DNA of 64,000 nt from Desulfobacter curvatus DSM 3379. Lineage in GTDB: Bacteria; Desulfobacterota; Desulfobacteria; Desulfobacterales; Desulfobacteraceae. Position numbers and translations under genes: made by a program. The stretch is taken from NCBI RefSeq assembly GCF_000373985.1, contig NZ_KB892935.1, positions 24,622 through 88,621 on the forward strand. Reading direction: 5' to 3'. Positions 26,948 to 34,153 of the stretch are shown here, in pieces. Numbering within the stretch: the first letter of the stretch is position 1; each line of letters begins with the position of its first letter. The notes beneath the pieces were generated by a model. The model was not told the DNA's origin. It did no database searches and worked only from the letters and a program-made list of their open reading frames with translations.

Positions 26948-27549
26948 GGCGTGTCATCCATTCCTTTTGAAACGTCCATGCATGGCTTTTGGGATACAAG
27001 GGCAAGCAAATTGTTTCGGTGATTGAGTACGATAAACCCCATACACGCAATAACCCCGGCGATACCCATAAAATCGGTTCCCGATGTCCGGGCAAGGCCC
27101 ATGCCGAGAATGGCTACCAGCACCATGGAGCTTGTAAAGGCGTGCCGGAAAAAAAGATACCCGGCACACCAGCCGGAAAGGGACAGCAACGTAAATGCAG
27201 GGGTGAAAAACAGGGAAAATCCAATGAAATGGGCAACACCTTTGCCCCCTTTAAATCCGTGAAAACATGGGAACCGGTTCCCAAGCAGCAGAAAAAATCC
27301 CACCCAGACAGCTGCGGTCACGGACAGAAACCGGGATGCCACCGCTGCAATCAGAAATGCCTTGCCCATATCGGTTAGGAGAACACATCCGGCCCATTTC
27401 AGCCCCAGGATTCTGTAAACATTGGTGGTGCCGGCATTTTTGCTGAACAGGGTCCGGGGATCTTTTTTTGTTTTCAGCTTCATCACAAGGATGGACACGT
27501 TCAATGAACCTAGGGTATAGGCAATCAGGCATAGGGCTGTGAACATCAT
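26944..27549 (-). CDS. plsY: Glycerol-3-phosphate acyltransferase PlsY
   Basis: Seen: I take ATG 27549, which overlaps the stop of the upstream dehydratase gene (ATGA) and follows GGGAGG; this gives 201 residues and about five membrane segments. Conserved PlsY motifs are present: SKNAGTTNVYR and GNRFPCFHGFKGGKGVA. Known: PlsY transfers an acyl group from acyl-phosphate, not acyl-CoA or ACP, to glycerol-3-phosphate. Inferred: it is a pathway-specific copy using the acyl-phosphate made by the FakA-FakB-like fusion at 37.8-41.1 kb. Its presence here argues that the product is a glycerolipid. Confidence 0.88.
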   Translation of the reverse strand: MMFTALCLIAYTLGSLNVSILVMKLKTKKDPRTLFSKNAGTTNVYRILGLKWAGCVLLTDMGKAFLIAAVASRFLSVTAAVWVGFFLLLGNRFPCFHGFKGGKGVAHFIGFSLFFTPAFTLLSLSGWCAGYLFFRHAFTSSMVLVAILGMGLARTSGTDFMGIAGVIACMGFIVLNHRNNLLALVSQKPCMDVSKGMDDTP

Positions 27550-28418
27550 TGGATACCCTCCCGGATCCATGCCGGAGGCGAGATGGTCCCGCCGCTGACA
27601 TCCCGCATCATTACCCCGGACACGGTTTCACACGGATCGCCCCGGTCATCGATAATCCATATGTCAAATCCCAGGGTGCCGTGGGTTTGATATTGGGGGA
27701 TAACCCGGGCAGTATAATCCCTATGTTCAACCGTGGGCTTGTAAATGATCCGTTTTTCAAATCCAATCGGAAAAGCCACAATACCGAAAAAACGCTGGCT
27801 CCAGACACATCCGGCATGAAATGCACCGTCCAGGGGGAAACCCGATCCCAATACCGTTTTAAAGGGATCACCGGGATCATCCGGCATTGCTTTAAGTGTT
27901 GCTAATGCACAGGACCGGGAAAGCCCCAATTCACCCTTAATGGAGTGGAAGGCCGGGCCGAAGGGAACCAGTTCCCGGTATATGGAATCGGCGGACACCT
28001 TGAACGCGGGCTCGCTGCATTCATGTACAGGGGCCGGTGGCCTGTTTGGTGGCGGTTCTGCTGTTTTCGCGCTGAAGGTTGCCGTGCAATGTTCTTTGAT
28101 CCGTGTTATGGCACCGTTTTTTGTGGAAAACCGGGTGGCCAGGGAAAGCGAAACCTGTGTATGGTCAATGGAGCGGATATTGCACAGGACTTCAATGTTT
28201 TTTTGATCCGGCTCAAGCACCAGAAATTTATTGAATCGTGCGTGGGTAATATGCCTTAGGGCAACGTTCGGCGTAAGCAGATTGTGTACCGTAATTGATC
28301 CGGCCAAAACTTTTAACGCCTCCACGGCCGGAAACACCACCTTGCCTGCAAAACAATGGTCCATGAAGTGGGAATAGACGCCAATGGTCAACGGAACCTG
28401 GGTAACGGATCTATCCAT
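27546..28418 (-). CDS. PKS-type dehydratase (double hotdog)
   Basis: Seen: 290 residues. The HxxxGxxxxP motif HCFAGKVVFP (His21) and the catalytic Asp in LDGAFH (Asp197, with His201) are both present, and FGPAFHSI matches the conserved YGPxF element. The domain is therefore likely active, unlike the FabZ-like protein at 36.9 kb. Known: polyketide DH domains remove water from beta-hydroxyacyl-ACP. It follows the radical SAM gene by one base and overlaps plsY. Inferred: introduces double bonds in the cluster's acyl chain, acting with the ACPs nearby as a free-standing enzyme. Confidence 0.78.
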   Translation of the reverse strand: MDRSVTQVPLTIGVYSHFMDHCFAGKVVFPAVEALKVLAGSITVHNLLTPNVALRHITHARFNKFLVLEPDQKNIEVLCNIRSIDHTQVSLSLATRFSTKNGAITRIKEHCTATFSAKTAEPPPNRPPAPVHECSEPAFKVSADSIYRELVPFGPAFHSIKGELGLSRSCALATLKAMPDDPGDPFKTVLGSGFPLDGAFHAGCVWSQRFFGIVAFPIGFEKRIIYKPTVEHRDYTARVIPQYQTHGTLGFDIWIIDDRGDPCETVSGVMMRDVSGGTISPPAWIREGIQ

Positions 28419-28419
28419 A

Positions 28420-29466
28420 TCAGGTTCTGCTGGGCGGCTCTACGAATTTTGGGCTTAGATTTTCCCCTTTTTCATACCCCATCACCCATACGGCCAGATA
28501 TGTATCCACGTAATCCAGCCAGGCCTTGAAGGTTTCAGGATCAACGGCGTGTCTGAAAAGTCTTGCCGTGACAACAGCACTGCCGGCCGCGTAGTGGCGG
28601 CAGTCCGCACAGTCCGTATCCGGAACGCAGCATGCCGCGCTCCTGTCCCAGGTCAGATCCGCCCTGTATTGCCTGAATGTTTTGCCTAACCCCACATCTT
28701 CATGGGGGTTCATTCTCGGATAGGAACATTGAAACAGATCATGCAGCCCCAGTTCATGGGTATGGGCAAGGACGTTATAGTGGGAGAAACGCAGGTGTTC
28801 AGGATAGGTCTCAAGCATCTCCAGCATCACATCCCGGGTCTTTGCCAGTGTCTGCTTGGTGTGGCGCAGCTCTCCATTATATCCCACCGGCGCGGAAAAC
28901 ATATTAAAGGTGAACGGGCAACCGTTCTCCGCAAGGATGGGGGCCACATCCCGTATCTCATCAATGTTGCTGCTGGTAAACGTGTAGACAAACACCGCCC
29001 TGGGATCGTTTTTGTAATTTTCGATCTGTTTTTCAAGCATGTGGTCGGCCTTGCGAACGGCCTGGCTTGTCCGGTCATTGCCCCACACGGAAATGTGAAT
29101 CCGGTAGCCTACACTTTCGGGTATGAATTTTAACCCATTGGATGCGATGGCGCCTAAAGGAATTTCCCGGTAACAGGTCTTCAAAAGTTCGGGAACCAGG
29201 GCGGGTTCTGCCCCTGCCAGCACAACAAAGGTGATGCCCCGCTCTTTTTCTTTGACCATCAGGTCCTGCCATGCTTCAGCGTCGTTATTTTCGGTGACAA
29301 ACTGTTTGTCGCCTTCATAAAAATAACAGCCTTCACACCGGATATTGCAGCGGTTGGTCATGTCATAGGTGGATTCCCTGAGGAAAAAATACTTTTTTAC
29401 CCGCTGCCATCGGCTGCGAATCACCGGGTCGGACAGAATATCTGAGAATTTCCAATGTGTTTGCAT
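28420..29466 (-). CDS. Radical SAM enzyme, lipid-cluster paralog 1
   Basis: Seen: 348 residues with CNIRCEGC (Cys40, Cys44, Cys47) and a C-terminal cysteine group (ACCVPDTDCADC) around residues 285-298. It is clearly a paralog of the protein at 41550-42548: both start with the same pattern (STYDMTNRCNIRC and SSIYDVTNRCNLRC), share KERG and SVWG/SLWG text, and end with CCxxxxxxC. There is no B12-binding domain. Inferred: the pair catalyses C-H or C-C chemistry on an ACP-bound chain, or each modifies a different position. The gene follows the ACP gene by 8 bases. Confidence 0.82.
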   Translation of the reverse strand: MQTHWKFSDILSDPVIRSRWQRVKKYFFLRESTYDMTNRCNIRCEGCYFYEGDKQFVTENNDAEAWQDLMVKEKERGITFVVLAGAEPALVPELLKTCYREIPLGAIASNGLKFIPESVGYRIHISVWGNDRTSQAVRKADHMLEKQIENYKNDPRAVFVYTFTSSNIDEIRDVAPILAENGCPFTFNMFSAPVGYNGELRHTKQTLAKTRDVMLEMLETYPEHLRFSHYNVLAHTHELGLHDLFQCSYPRMNPHEDVGLGKTFRQYRADLTWDRSAACCVPDTDCADCRHYAAGSAVVTARLFRHAVDPETFKAWLDYVDTYLAVWVMGYEKGENLSPKFVEPPSRT

Positions 29467-29474
29467 AAAGGGAT

Positions 29475-29735
29475 TTAACGTTTATTGTTGATGTATTCGG
29501 CAATGAGCCGGACGTTTGTCAGTTTGGGGTAGTCATCCTCGTCAATGCGGATGCCGTACTCATCCTGAATCACCAGGGCCACGGTGGCAAGGTCCATACT
29601 GTCAATACCGACTTCATCCACAAGGTCCATCTCCGGATCAAAGGTTTCCGGCGTTACATCTTCAATCATGAGCTCATCAATGATAATCCGGGCCACATTG
29701 ATAATGACATCGTCAATGGTTTTTACTTTGTTCAT
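29475..29735 (-). CDS. Acyl carrier protein, cluster copy 1
   Basis: Seen: 86 residues from ATG 29735, chosen because GGGAG lies 11 bases upstream, over the longer version at 29765. The phosphopantetheine site is VGIDSMDLA with Ser46, in the usual acidic four-helix setting. Known: the serine carries the growing chain as a thioester. It is the first gene of the operon running to 22060. A separate carrier next to a radical SAM and a dehydratase suggests a dedicated, non-housekeeping chain. Confidence 0.88.
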   Translation of the reverse strand: MNKVKTIDDVIINVARIIIDELMIEDVTPETFDPEMDLVDEVGIDSMDLATVALVIQDEYGIRIDEDDYPKLTNVRLIAEYINNKR

Positions 29736-29787
29736 TTTAAATTTTTCTCCCTTATAAATTTTCAATGTCTTTTAACATATTCCTGAC

Positions 29788-29817
29788 AGGATATCCATTT
29801 CAGGATTCAGGGGTCAA
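29788..29817 (-). promoter_or_regulatory. Putative promoter of the ACP/radical SAM/PlsY operon
   Basis: On the minus strand TTGACC (29817-29812) is followed after 18 bases by TATCCT (29793-29788), two bases off the consensus. The 344 bases between the ACP (29735) and Mut7-C (30080) genes otherwise hold no gene that I can support. Tiny open frames of under 20 codons occur on the minus strand, but none looks like a protein. Confidence 0.35.
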
Positions 29818-30079
29818 GAGCAATGATTTTTCGAATTTGTTGCACGCGTTGCGCAGTTTTCATCGGGTACTTTCAATTTTTTTCATTGTTGTTCTCGTAA
29901 AAAAACACGATTTGTTATTCACACTTCACCGGCGACTGTGACAGACAATAAAATCATATAGCCTAACTTCCCTTAGAATTGCAAGTAGTTGGGGCGTAAA
30001 TCAATCCCGTTGATGGGGCACGACAGGCCGTATCGCTGTTGGGTGAAAAGCATAGACTATCAGGTTTCCAGCAGAACAG

Positions 30080-30823
30080 TCAGATCATATCCGTTACCAG
30101 GCCGGCGGCTCTCATTTTTTCCAGAAGATGATCCCGATGGGAACCCGGCCAGTACACCTGACCACACCGGGGGCATTGAAAGAATTCATTATAATACCGC
30201 CGGGTCTTGGGCTCAAGAAGCGGCAGCACGGCTGTCTTGGTCACAGGCTGCAGCAAGGTGTTGCACCGGGTGCATCGTGTAAAAAAAGAGACCGCACCTT
30301 CAAGGCCGAAAAAAGCCAGGGTTTCCATTAGCTGCGCGTAAGGGTCGTCAGCGCGTATCCGTCGGGCAAATGTAATTTTTTTTCTCATGAGCAGCCGGGT
30401 ATCCCGGGTCAGCACAATACGGCTTTCCTGTTCGGCGATGTCGGCAATTTGTGCATCCTCATAAGAAGAGGAACAGCAGACATCAAAACCGGCCAGAATC
30501 ATCAGGCGCCCCAGACGCATGACATTCACATCTGCAATAAACCGAATGGCGCATGCCGGATGCGGCCTTAAAAAAGATGGTGAGCAGACATCAAAGGGCG
30601 GCTGAATTGCACCGACCGACAGTATGCCGTCCGTCAGGCAGACAAAAGAAAAATCAACGGGTCGGCCGTCAAACACCAGGCTGCCGATTTCTGTGTGGGG
30701 CACACCATATGATTCCACAATATCTTTAACATTGGCCATCCGGTCCAAGGGACAGCGTGCCCGACCATGGCTTACTTTCTTGGAAAGAAAAAATTCAAAT
30801 GATTTTTCAAATTCTATGAGCAA
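30080..30823 (-). CDS. Mut7-C family protein with ubiquitin-like N-terminal domain
   Basis: Seen: 247 residues. An N-terminal about 80-residue ubiquitin-fold region precedes a Mut7-C (PIN-like) RNase domain (about 90-245) with RFIADVNVMRLGRLMILAGFD and VLTRDTRLL, and a zinc ribbon CTRCN...CPRCG. Known: Mut7-C proteins are predicted nucleases, and the two-domain form is common in bacteria. The gene is in the same direction as the cluster but is probably not part of its chemistry. I do not see a functional link to the lipid pathway. Confidence 0.7.
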   Translation of the reverse strand: MLIEFEKSFEFFLSKKVSHGRARCPLDRMANVKDIVESYGVPHTEIGSLVFDGRPVDFSFVCLTDGILSVGAIQPPFDVCSPSFLRPHPACAIRFIADVNVMRLGRLMILAGFDVCCSSSYEDAQIADIAEQESRIVLTRDTRLLMRKKITFARRIRADDPYAQLMETLAFFGLEGAVSFFTRCTRCNTLLQPVTKTAVLPLLEPKTRRYYNEFFQCPRCGQVYWPGSHRDHLLEKMRAAGLVTDMI

Positions 30824-31085
30824 TATTTCACCTCCTGGCCTTACGCTTTCAGCAATGACTCATCTTATCACTATACACCAATTTCCCCCATTGCAGATGG
30901 TATTACAACACTTCTATCCCTGATTATTCACCTGGCCGAAGTATGCTTACTGCAAGATTATTGATTTTTCACATTGTTTTATGTAACGTGGACAAGATTC
31001 ACATGCACAGATGGTTCTGATGGCATCCTGCAATTTTCTTCTGATGAAAATATTTGTCCTCTAAGATGCCATATATTTGAATATA

Positions 31086-31172
31086 AACGGTCACGGACCG
31101 TCCTTGGTCTTTGACCGTGGTTCGGCCTACAACGAATATTGAAACATCTCTTTGGCTTATAGAGAGTTTCTT
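31086..31172 (-). repeat. Dispersed palindromic repeat, copy B1
   Basis: Reverse complement of copy A (16335-16422), about 92 percent identical, in the intergenic stretch 30824-31280. It contains the palindromic stretch GGTCACGGACCGTCC and the GAAACATCTC/GAGAGTTTC hairpin. It abuts copy B2. Confidence 0.75.
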
Positions 31173-31173
31173 A

Positions 31174-31266
31174 TAACAGCCATGGGCTGACCTGACATAT
31201 CAACACCGAGGTGCAGCCCACAACAAAGTAAGAAAGTATTTCAGTATCTTATGGAGACTTTCTTAT
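31174..31266 (-). repeat. Dispersed palindromic repeat, copy B2
   Basis: In reverse complement it reads AAGAAAGTCT, then TTGTTGTGGGCTG, then GTTGATATGTCAGGTCAGCC, ending CATGGCTGTTA. It matches copy C at 33884-33977 in inverted orientation, so the pair faces outward around 31.2-33.9 kb. Apart from copies B1 and B2 the region 30824-31280 holds no gene. Confidence 0.75.
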
Positions 31267-31280
31267 AAAAGGATGTAAAT

Positions 31281-33656
31281 ATGGCCAAAGAAGAACAACG
31301 ATCCAATTTTGTAATCGAACCATCTCAATATGACGACAGAATTGACGTCGAGTTAAAGAACGCCTCAATTGTTTGGGATTTGGAAAATGGTAATTTGTCC
31401 TTTTTTGGGATAGATTCGGCTCTTTTCTGGACAGACCCTTCTCTGGTACGAATGTTATTGCCGCTTGCTAAAGAAATTGGACCCGATTTATTTCAGTTAC
31501 TTATAGCGTATTCATCAAGTCTTGGCACCTATGAAGATTATCACGCAATGGTCTCAACTCTGGGGGAAAATTTTGAAACAGGGTTTTTGGCTTGGGGAGA
31601 GGCAGTTTCAACCGCAGGGTGGGGTGTTTTTGAAATGCCTGAGTTTAATGCTGAAGCCCAAAAAGCGACAGTGATAATACATAATTCATGGGAGATAAGC
31701 ATGCAAAGGAATCTTCCTGCTGAAGAACGCTGGGGATGCCCTTTCTTGCAGGGGAAAATTATTGGAATATTTAGTCATGCGTTTAACACCCGATGCTGGG
31801 CAGATGTCTTTTGCCATTATGACCAGGATAACCCATATGTAGAATTGAAAATTTTCTCTTCGAAGAAAACCATCGAAGATGAAATTAAAAAAATTCGGTA
31901 CCTGCAAATGGCAAAAAGAGAACAAGTATTGGCAAAAAAAGTTGAAGATAGAACCGCGAAGCTTCGACAAGCCCAACAACAAATTGAGGAATATTCAAAA
32001 ACATTGGAACAGAAGGTGGCTCAACGGACATCGGAATTGCTCAATACCAACAGACAGCTTCAAACCGAAATTAATATCCGAAGACAAACGGAAAATGCTT
32101 TACAACGAAGCTACGACACCTTAAATCACACCTTGGCGGCCTCGCCAATAGGTATTATCCTGGTTGAAAATAGGATCTTGAAATGGGCGAATGACGAATT
32201 TAAGTCGTTGTTCAGATTCGAATCTAAAAAGGATTATCAGAACAAGAGTACCCGCCAATTGTATGTTAATGAAGAAGACTATCTCTACTTTGGCAGGATG
32301 TTATATGATGGGGCGAGAGCCGGCGAGCCGATTGAGGGTGAGGCTACAGTTCGGCGCAAAGACGGCTCAACATTCTTTGCATACATAAAAATCAGCAGCA
32401 TTGATCCTTCCGATCCAATGCAACGTGCCGTGTTCAGCGTTTCTGATATAACCTTGAGGAAACAGGCAGAGCAGACATTGTTGAATACCACCAAGAGGCT
32501 GCAAAGTATTACAGACTCATCCCGGGATGCTATTATTGTAATAGACAGCCAAGAAAAAATTTTATTTTGGAACCCGGCGGCCAAACAAATTTTTGGCTAT
32601 ACCCACCAGGAAGCAATTGGTCGGAATCTGCATCAACTGTTGATGCTGCAACACTACAGTAGAACTCATAATAATGCCTCCGGGATATTTCAGCAAATAG
32701 GCCAAGGCAACGCAATCAATAAAACTATAGAGCTGGAAGCGATCAGAAAAGACGGAGAAAAGATAGTCATCGGGCTATCCCTGTCAGCAATTGATTCCCA
32801 GGATGGCTGGAGTGCAGTTGGCATTGTACGGGACATTACAGAACAGAAAAAGACGCATGAAATGCTGATCCAATCCGAAAAAATGCTTTCGGTGGGGGGG
32901 CTTGCAGCGGGCATGGCCCATGAGATAAATAATCCCCTGGCAGGCATGATGCAAAGTGCCAATGTCATAAGATCTCGGTTGAGAGATATTGATATGCCTG
33001 CAAATTTGAGAGTGGCAGAAGAACTTGGCATCTTCATGGAGGATATCACGGCTTTCATGGAAAAAAGGAATATTTTCCGCATGATTGATGCCATTCATGA
33101 ATCCGGGGCACGTGCGGCTGAAATAGTTAACAGCATGCTCAGTTTTGCACGAAAATCAGATACCACCGTCTCTTCCTTTTATCCAGATAAACTTATGGAT
33201 GAAATCCTTGAACTGGCTGCTACGAGCTATGACTTCAAAAAACAGTATGATTTTAAATCCATTGAAATTGTAAAAGAATATGCCGTCAATCTACCCATGA
33301 TAGCCTGTGAAGGCGCAAAAATTCAGCAAGTGCTGCTGAATATTTTCCGGAATGGTGCCCAGGCCATGCAAGCGGCAAAAACTCAATCTCCACGATTTAT
33401 CCTTAGAATTTTCAGTGAAGGGGAACCGGAGATGGTCCATATAGAAATAGAGGATAATGGCCCGGGGATGGATGAGCAGACCCGATTAAAGGTGTTTGAG
33501 CCGTTCTTTACGACAAAACCGGTAGGGATCGGTACAGGGTTGGGGTTATCCATTTCTTATTTTATCATCACTGAAAATCATAAGGGTACGATGGACGTCG
33601 TTTCTGAACCGGGAAGAGGGACAAATTTTATTATTCGACTGCCGGTTGAGCGATAA
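31281..33656 (+). CDS. Histidine kinase with V4R-like sensor, coiled coil and two PAS domains
   Basis: Seen: 791 residues and no transmembrane segment. Residues about 40-205 resemble the V4R/XylR-N small-molecule sensing fold (GTYEDYHAMVSTLGENFETG, GCPFLQGKIIGIFSHAF). A coiled coil (about 205-275) leads to two PAS domains (about 280-400 and 410-530), HisKA with His547 in MAHEINNPLAG and a HATPase with EDNGPGMDEQTRLKVFEPFF. All kinase motifs are intact. There is no receiver domain and no adjacent response regulator, so its partner is elsewhere. It is the only large plus-strand gene within the cluster and is enclosed by repeat copies. Confidence 0.85.
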   Translation: MAKEEQRSNFVIEPSQYDDRIDVELKNASIVWDLENGNLSFFGIDSALFWTDPSLVRMLLPLAKEIGPDLFQLLIAYSSSLGTYEDYHAMVSTLGENFETGFLAWGEAVSTAGWGVFEMPEFNAEAQKATVIIHNSWEISMQRNLPAEERWGCPFLQGKIIGIFSHAFNTRCWADVFCHYDQDNPYVELKIFSSKKTIEDEIKKIRYLQMAKREQVLAKKVEDRTAKLRQAQQQIEEYSKTLEQKVAQRTSELLNTNRQLQTEINIRRQTENALQRSYDTLNHTLAASPIGIILVENRILKWANDEFKSLFRFESKKDYQNKSTRQLYVNEEDYLYFGRMLYDGARAGEPIEGEATVRRKDGSTFFAYIKISSIDPSDPMQRAVFSVSDITLRKQAEQTLLNTTKRLQSITDSSRDAIIVIDSQEKILFWNPAAKQIFGYTHQEAIGRNLHQLLMLQHYSRTHNNASGIFQQIGQGNAINKTIELEAIRKDGEKIVIGLSLSAIDSQDGWSAVGIVRDITEQKKTHEMLIQSEKMLSVGGLAAGMAHEINNPLAGMMQSANVIRSRLRDIDMPANLRVAEELGIFMEDITAFMEKRNIFRMIDAIHESGARAAEIVNSMLSFARKSDTTVSSFYPDKLMDEILELAATSYDFKKQYDFKSIEIVKEYAVNLPMIACEGAKIQQVLLNIFRNGAQAMQAAKTQSPRFILRIFSEGEPEMVHIEIEDNGPGMDEQTRLKVFEPFFTTKPVGIGTGLGLSISYFIITENHKGTMDVVSEPGRGTNFIIRLPVER

Positions 33657-33688
33657 AAATTAAGCTGCGTGCAGCAGGGTAACTGAAA

Positions 33689-33868
33689 TCACTTGGGACT
33701 CTGATCCAGCACAATTCTCGCGGCCAGGCCACATTTGGGGCAGTTCTTCCCCTGATGTGAATCGTCGCACTCCTTACAGTATTTTGAAAAACAGCGCGCA
33801 CATTGATAAAGCACATTATTAGGTATGGCCTTGCCGCAACGGGGGCAATTGCCGTCGGATTGTTCCAT
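33689..33868 (-). CDS. Small zinc-ribbon protein
   Basis: Seen: 59 residues beginning MEQSDGNCPRCGKAIP; the sequence holds four cysteine pairs: CPRC, CARC, CKEC and CPKC. GAGGA lies about 6 bases before ATG 33868. The CxxC pairs suggest two zinc sites. Known: such mini zinc-ribbon proteins are common in anaerobes, mostly without assigned function. It lies convergent with the kinase gene and upstream of repeat copy C. Too short for most gene callers. Inferred: a metal-binding adaptor; no specific role. Confidence 0.7.
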   Translation of the reverse strand: MEQSDGNCPRCGKAIPNNVLYQCARCFSKYCKECDDSHQGKNCPKCGLAARIVLDQSPK

Positions 33869-33883
33869 TATGGTCCTCGCTTT

Positions 33884-33977
33884 TCATAAGAAAGTCTGTG
33901 CAACTAACACAGATCTTTCAACCTTTGTTGTGGGCTATACCTGGCAGTTGATATGTCAGGTCGGCCCATGGCCGTTA
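33884..33977 (+). repeat. Dispersed palindromic repeat, copy C
   Basis: Begins CATAAGAAAGTCTGTG and ends with GTCGGCCCATGGCCGTTA. It has two hairpins: GAAAGTCTGTG around TAACACAGATCTTTC, and a longer one with TGTGGGC facing GCCCA. The stretch 33869-34153 contains no other gene. Inverted partner of copy B2. Confidence 0.75.
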
Positions 33978-34153
33978 TTATACTTTTCTGCCATATTGTA
34001 ATTTACGGCGGATACTCTATCTGATCACCTGCGTTTAGGCAATTGTTTTTTCGCCAATCCCAACCTCATCAGATGCTAAAAAGCGTCTTTTTGAAAATTA
34101 TTATAAATTTCGGGGAACTTGATAGGCATGCTCCCCGGAATTGCTCGGAATTG

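Larger units (their letters stand above)
31174..33977 (+). mobile_element. Repeat-bounded cassette carrying a sensor kinase and a zinc-ribbon gene
   Basis: Two copies of the dispersed repeat lie in inverted orientation at 31174-31266 and 33884-33977. Their outer ends are TAACAGCCATGGGCTGACC and the matching inverted GGTCGGCCCATGGCCGTTA. They enclose the plus-strand kinase gene 31281-33656 and the zinc-ribbon gene 33689-33868. The block sits inside the otherwise minus-strand lipid cluster. No transposase is present, so mobility, if any, would be in trans. This is inference from layout. Confidence 0.3.
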
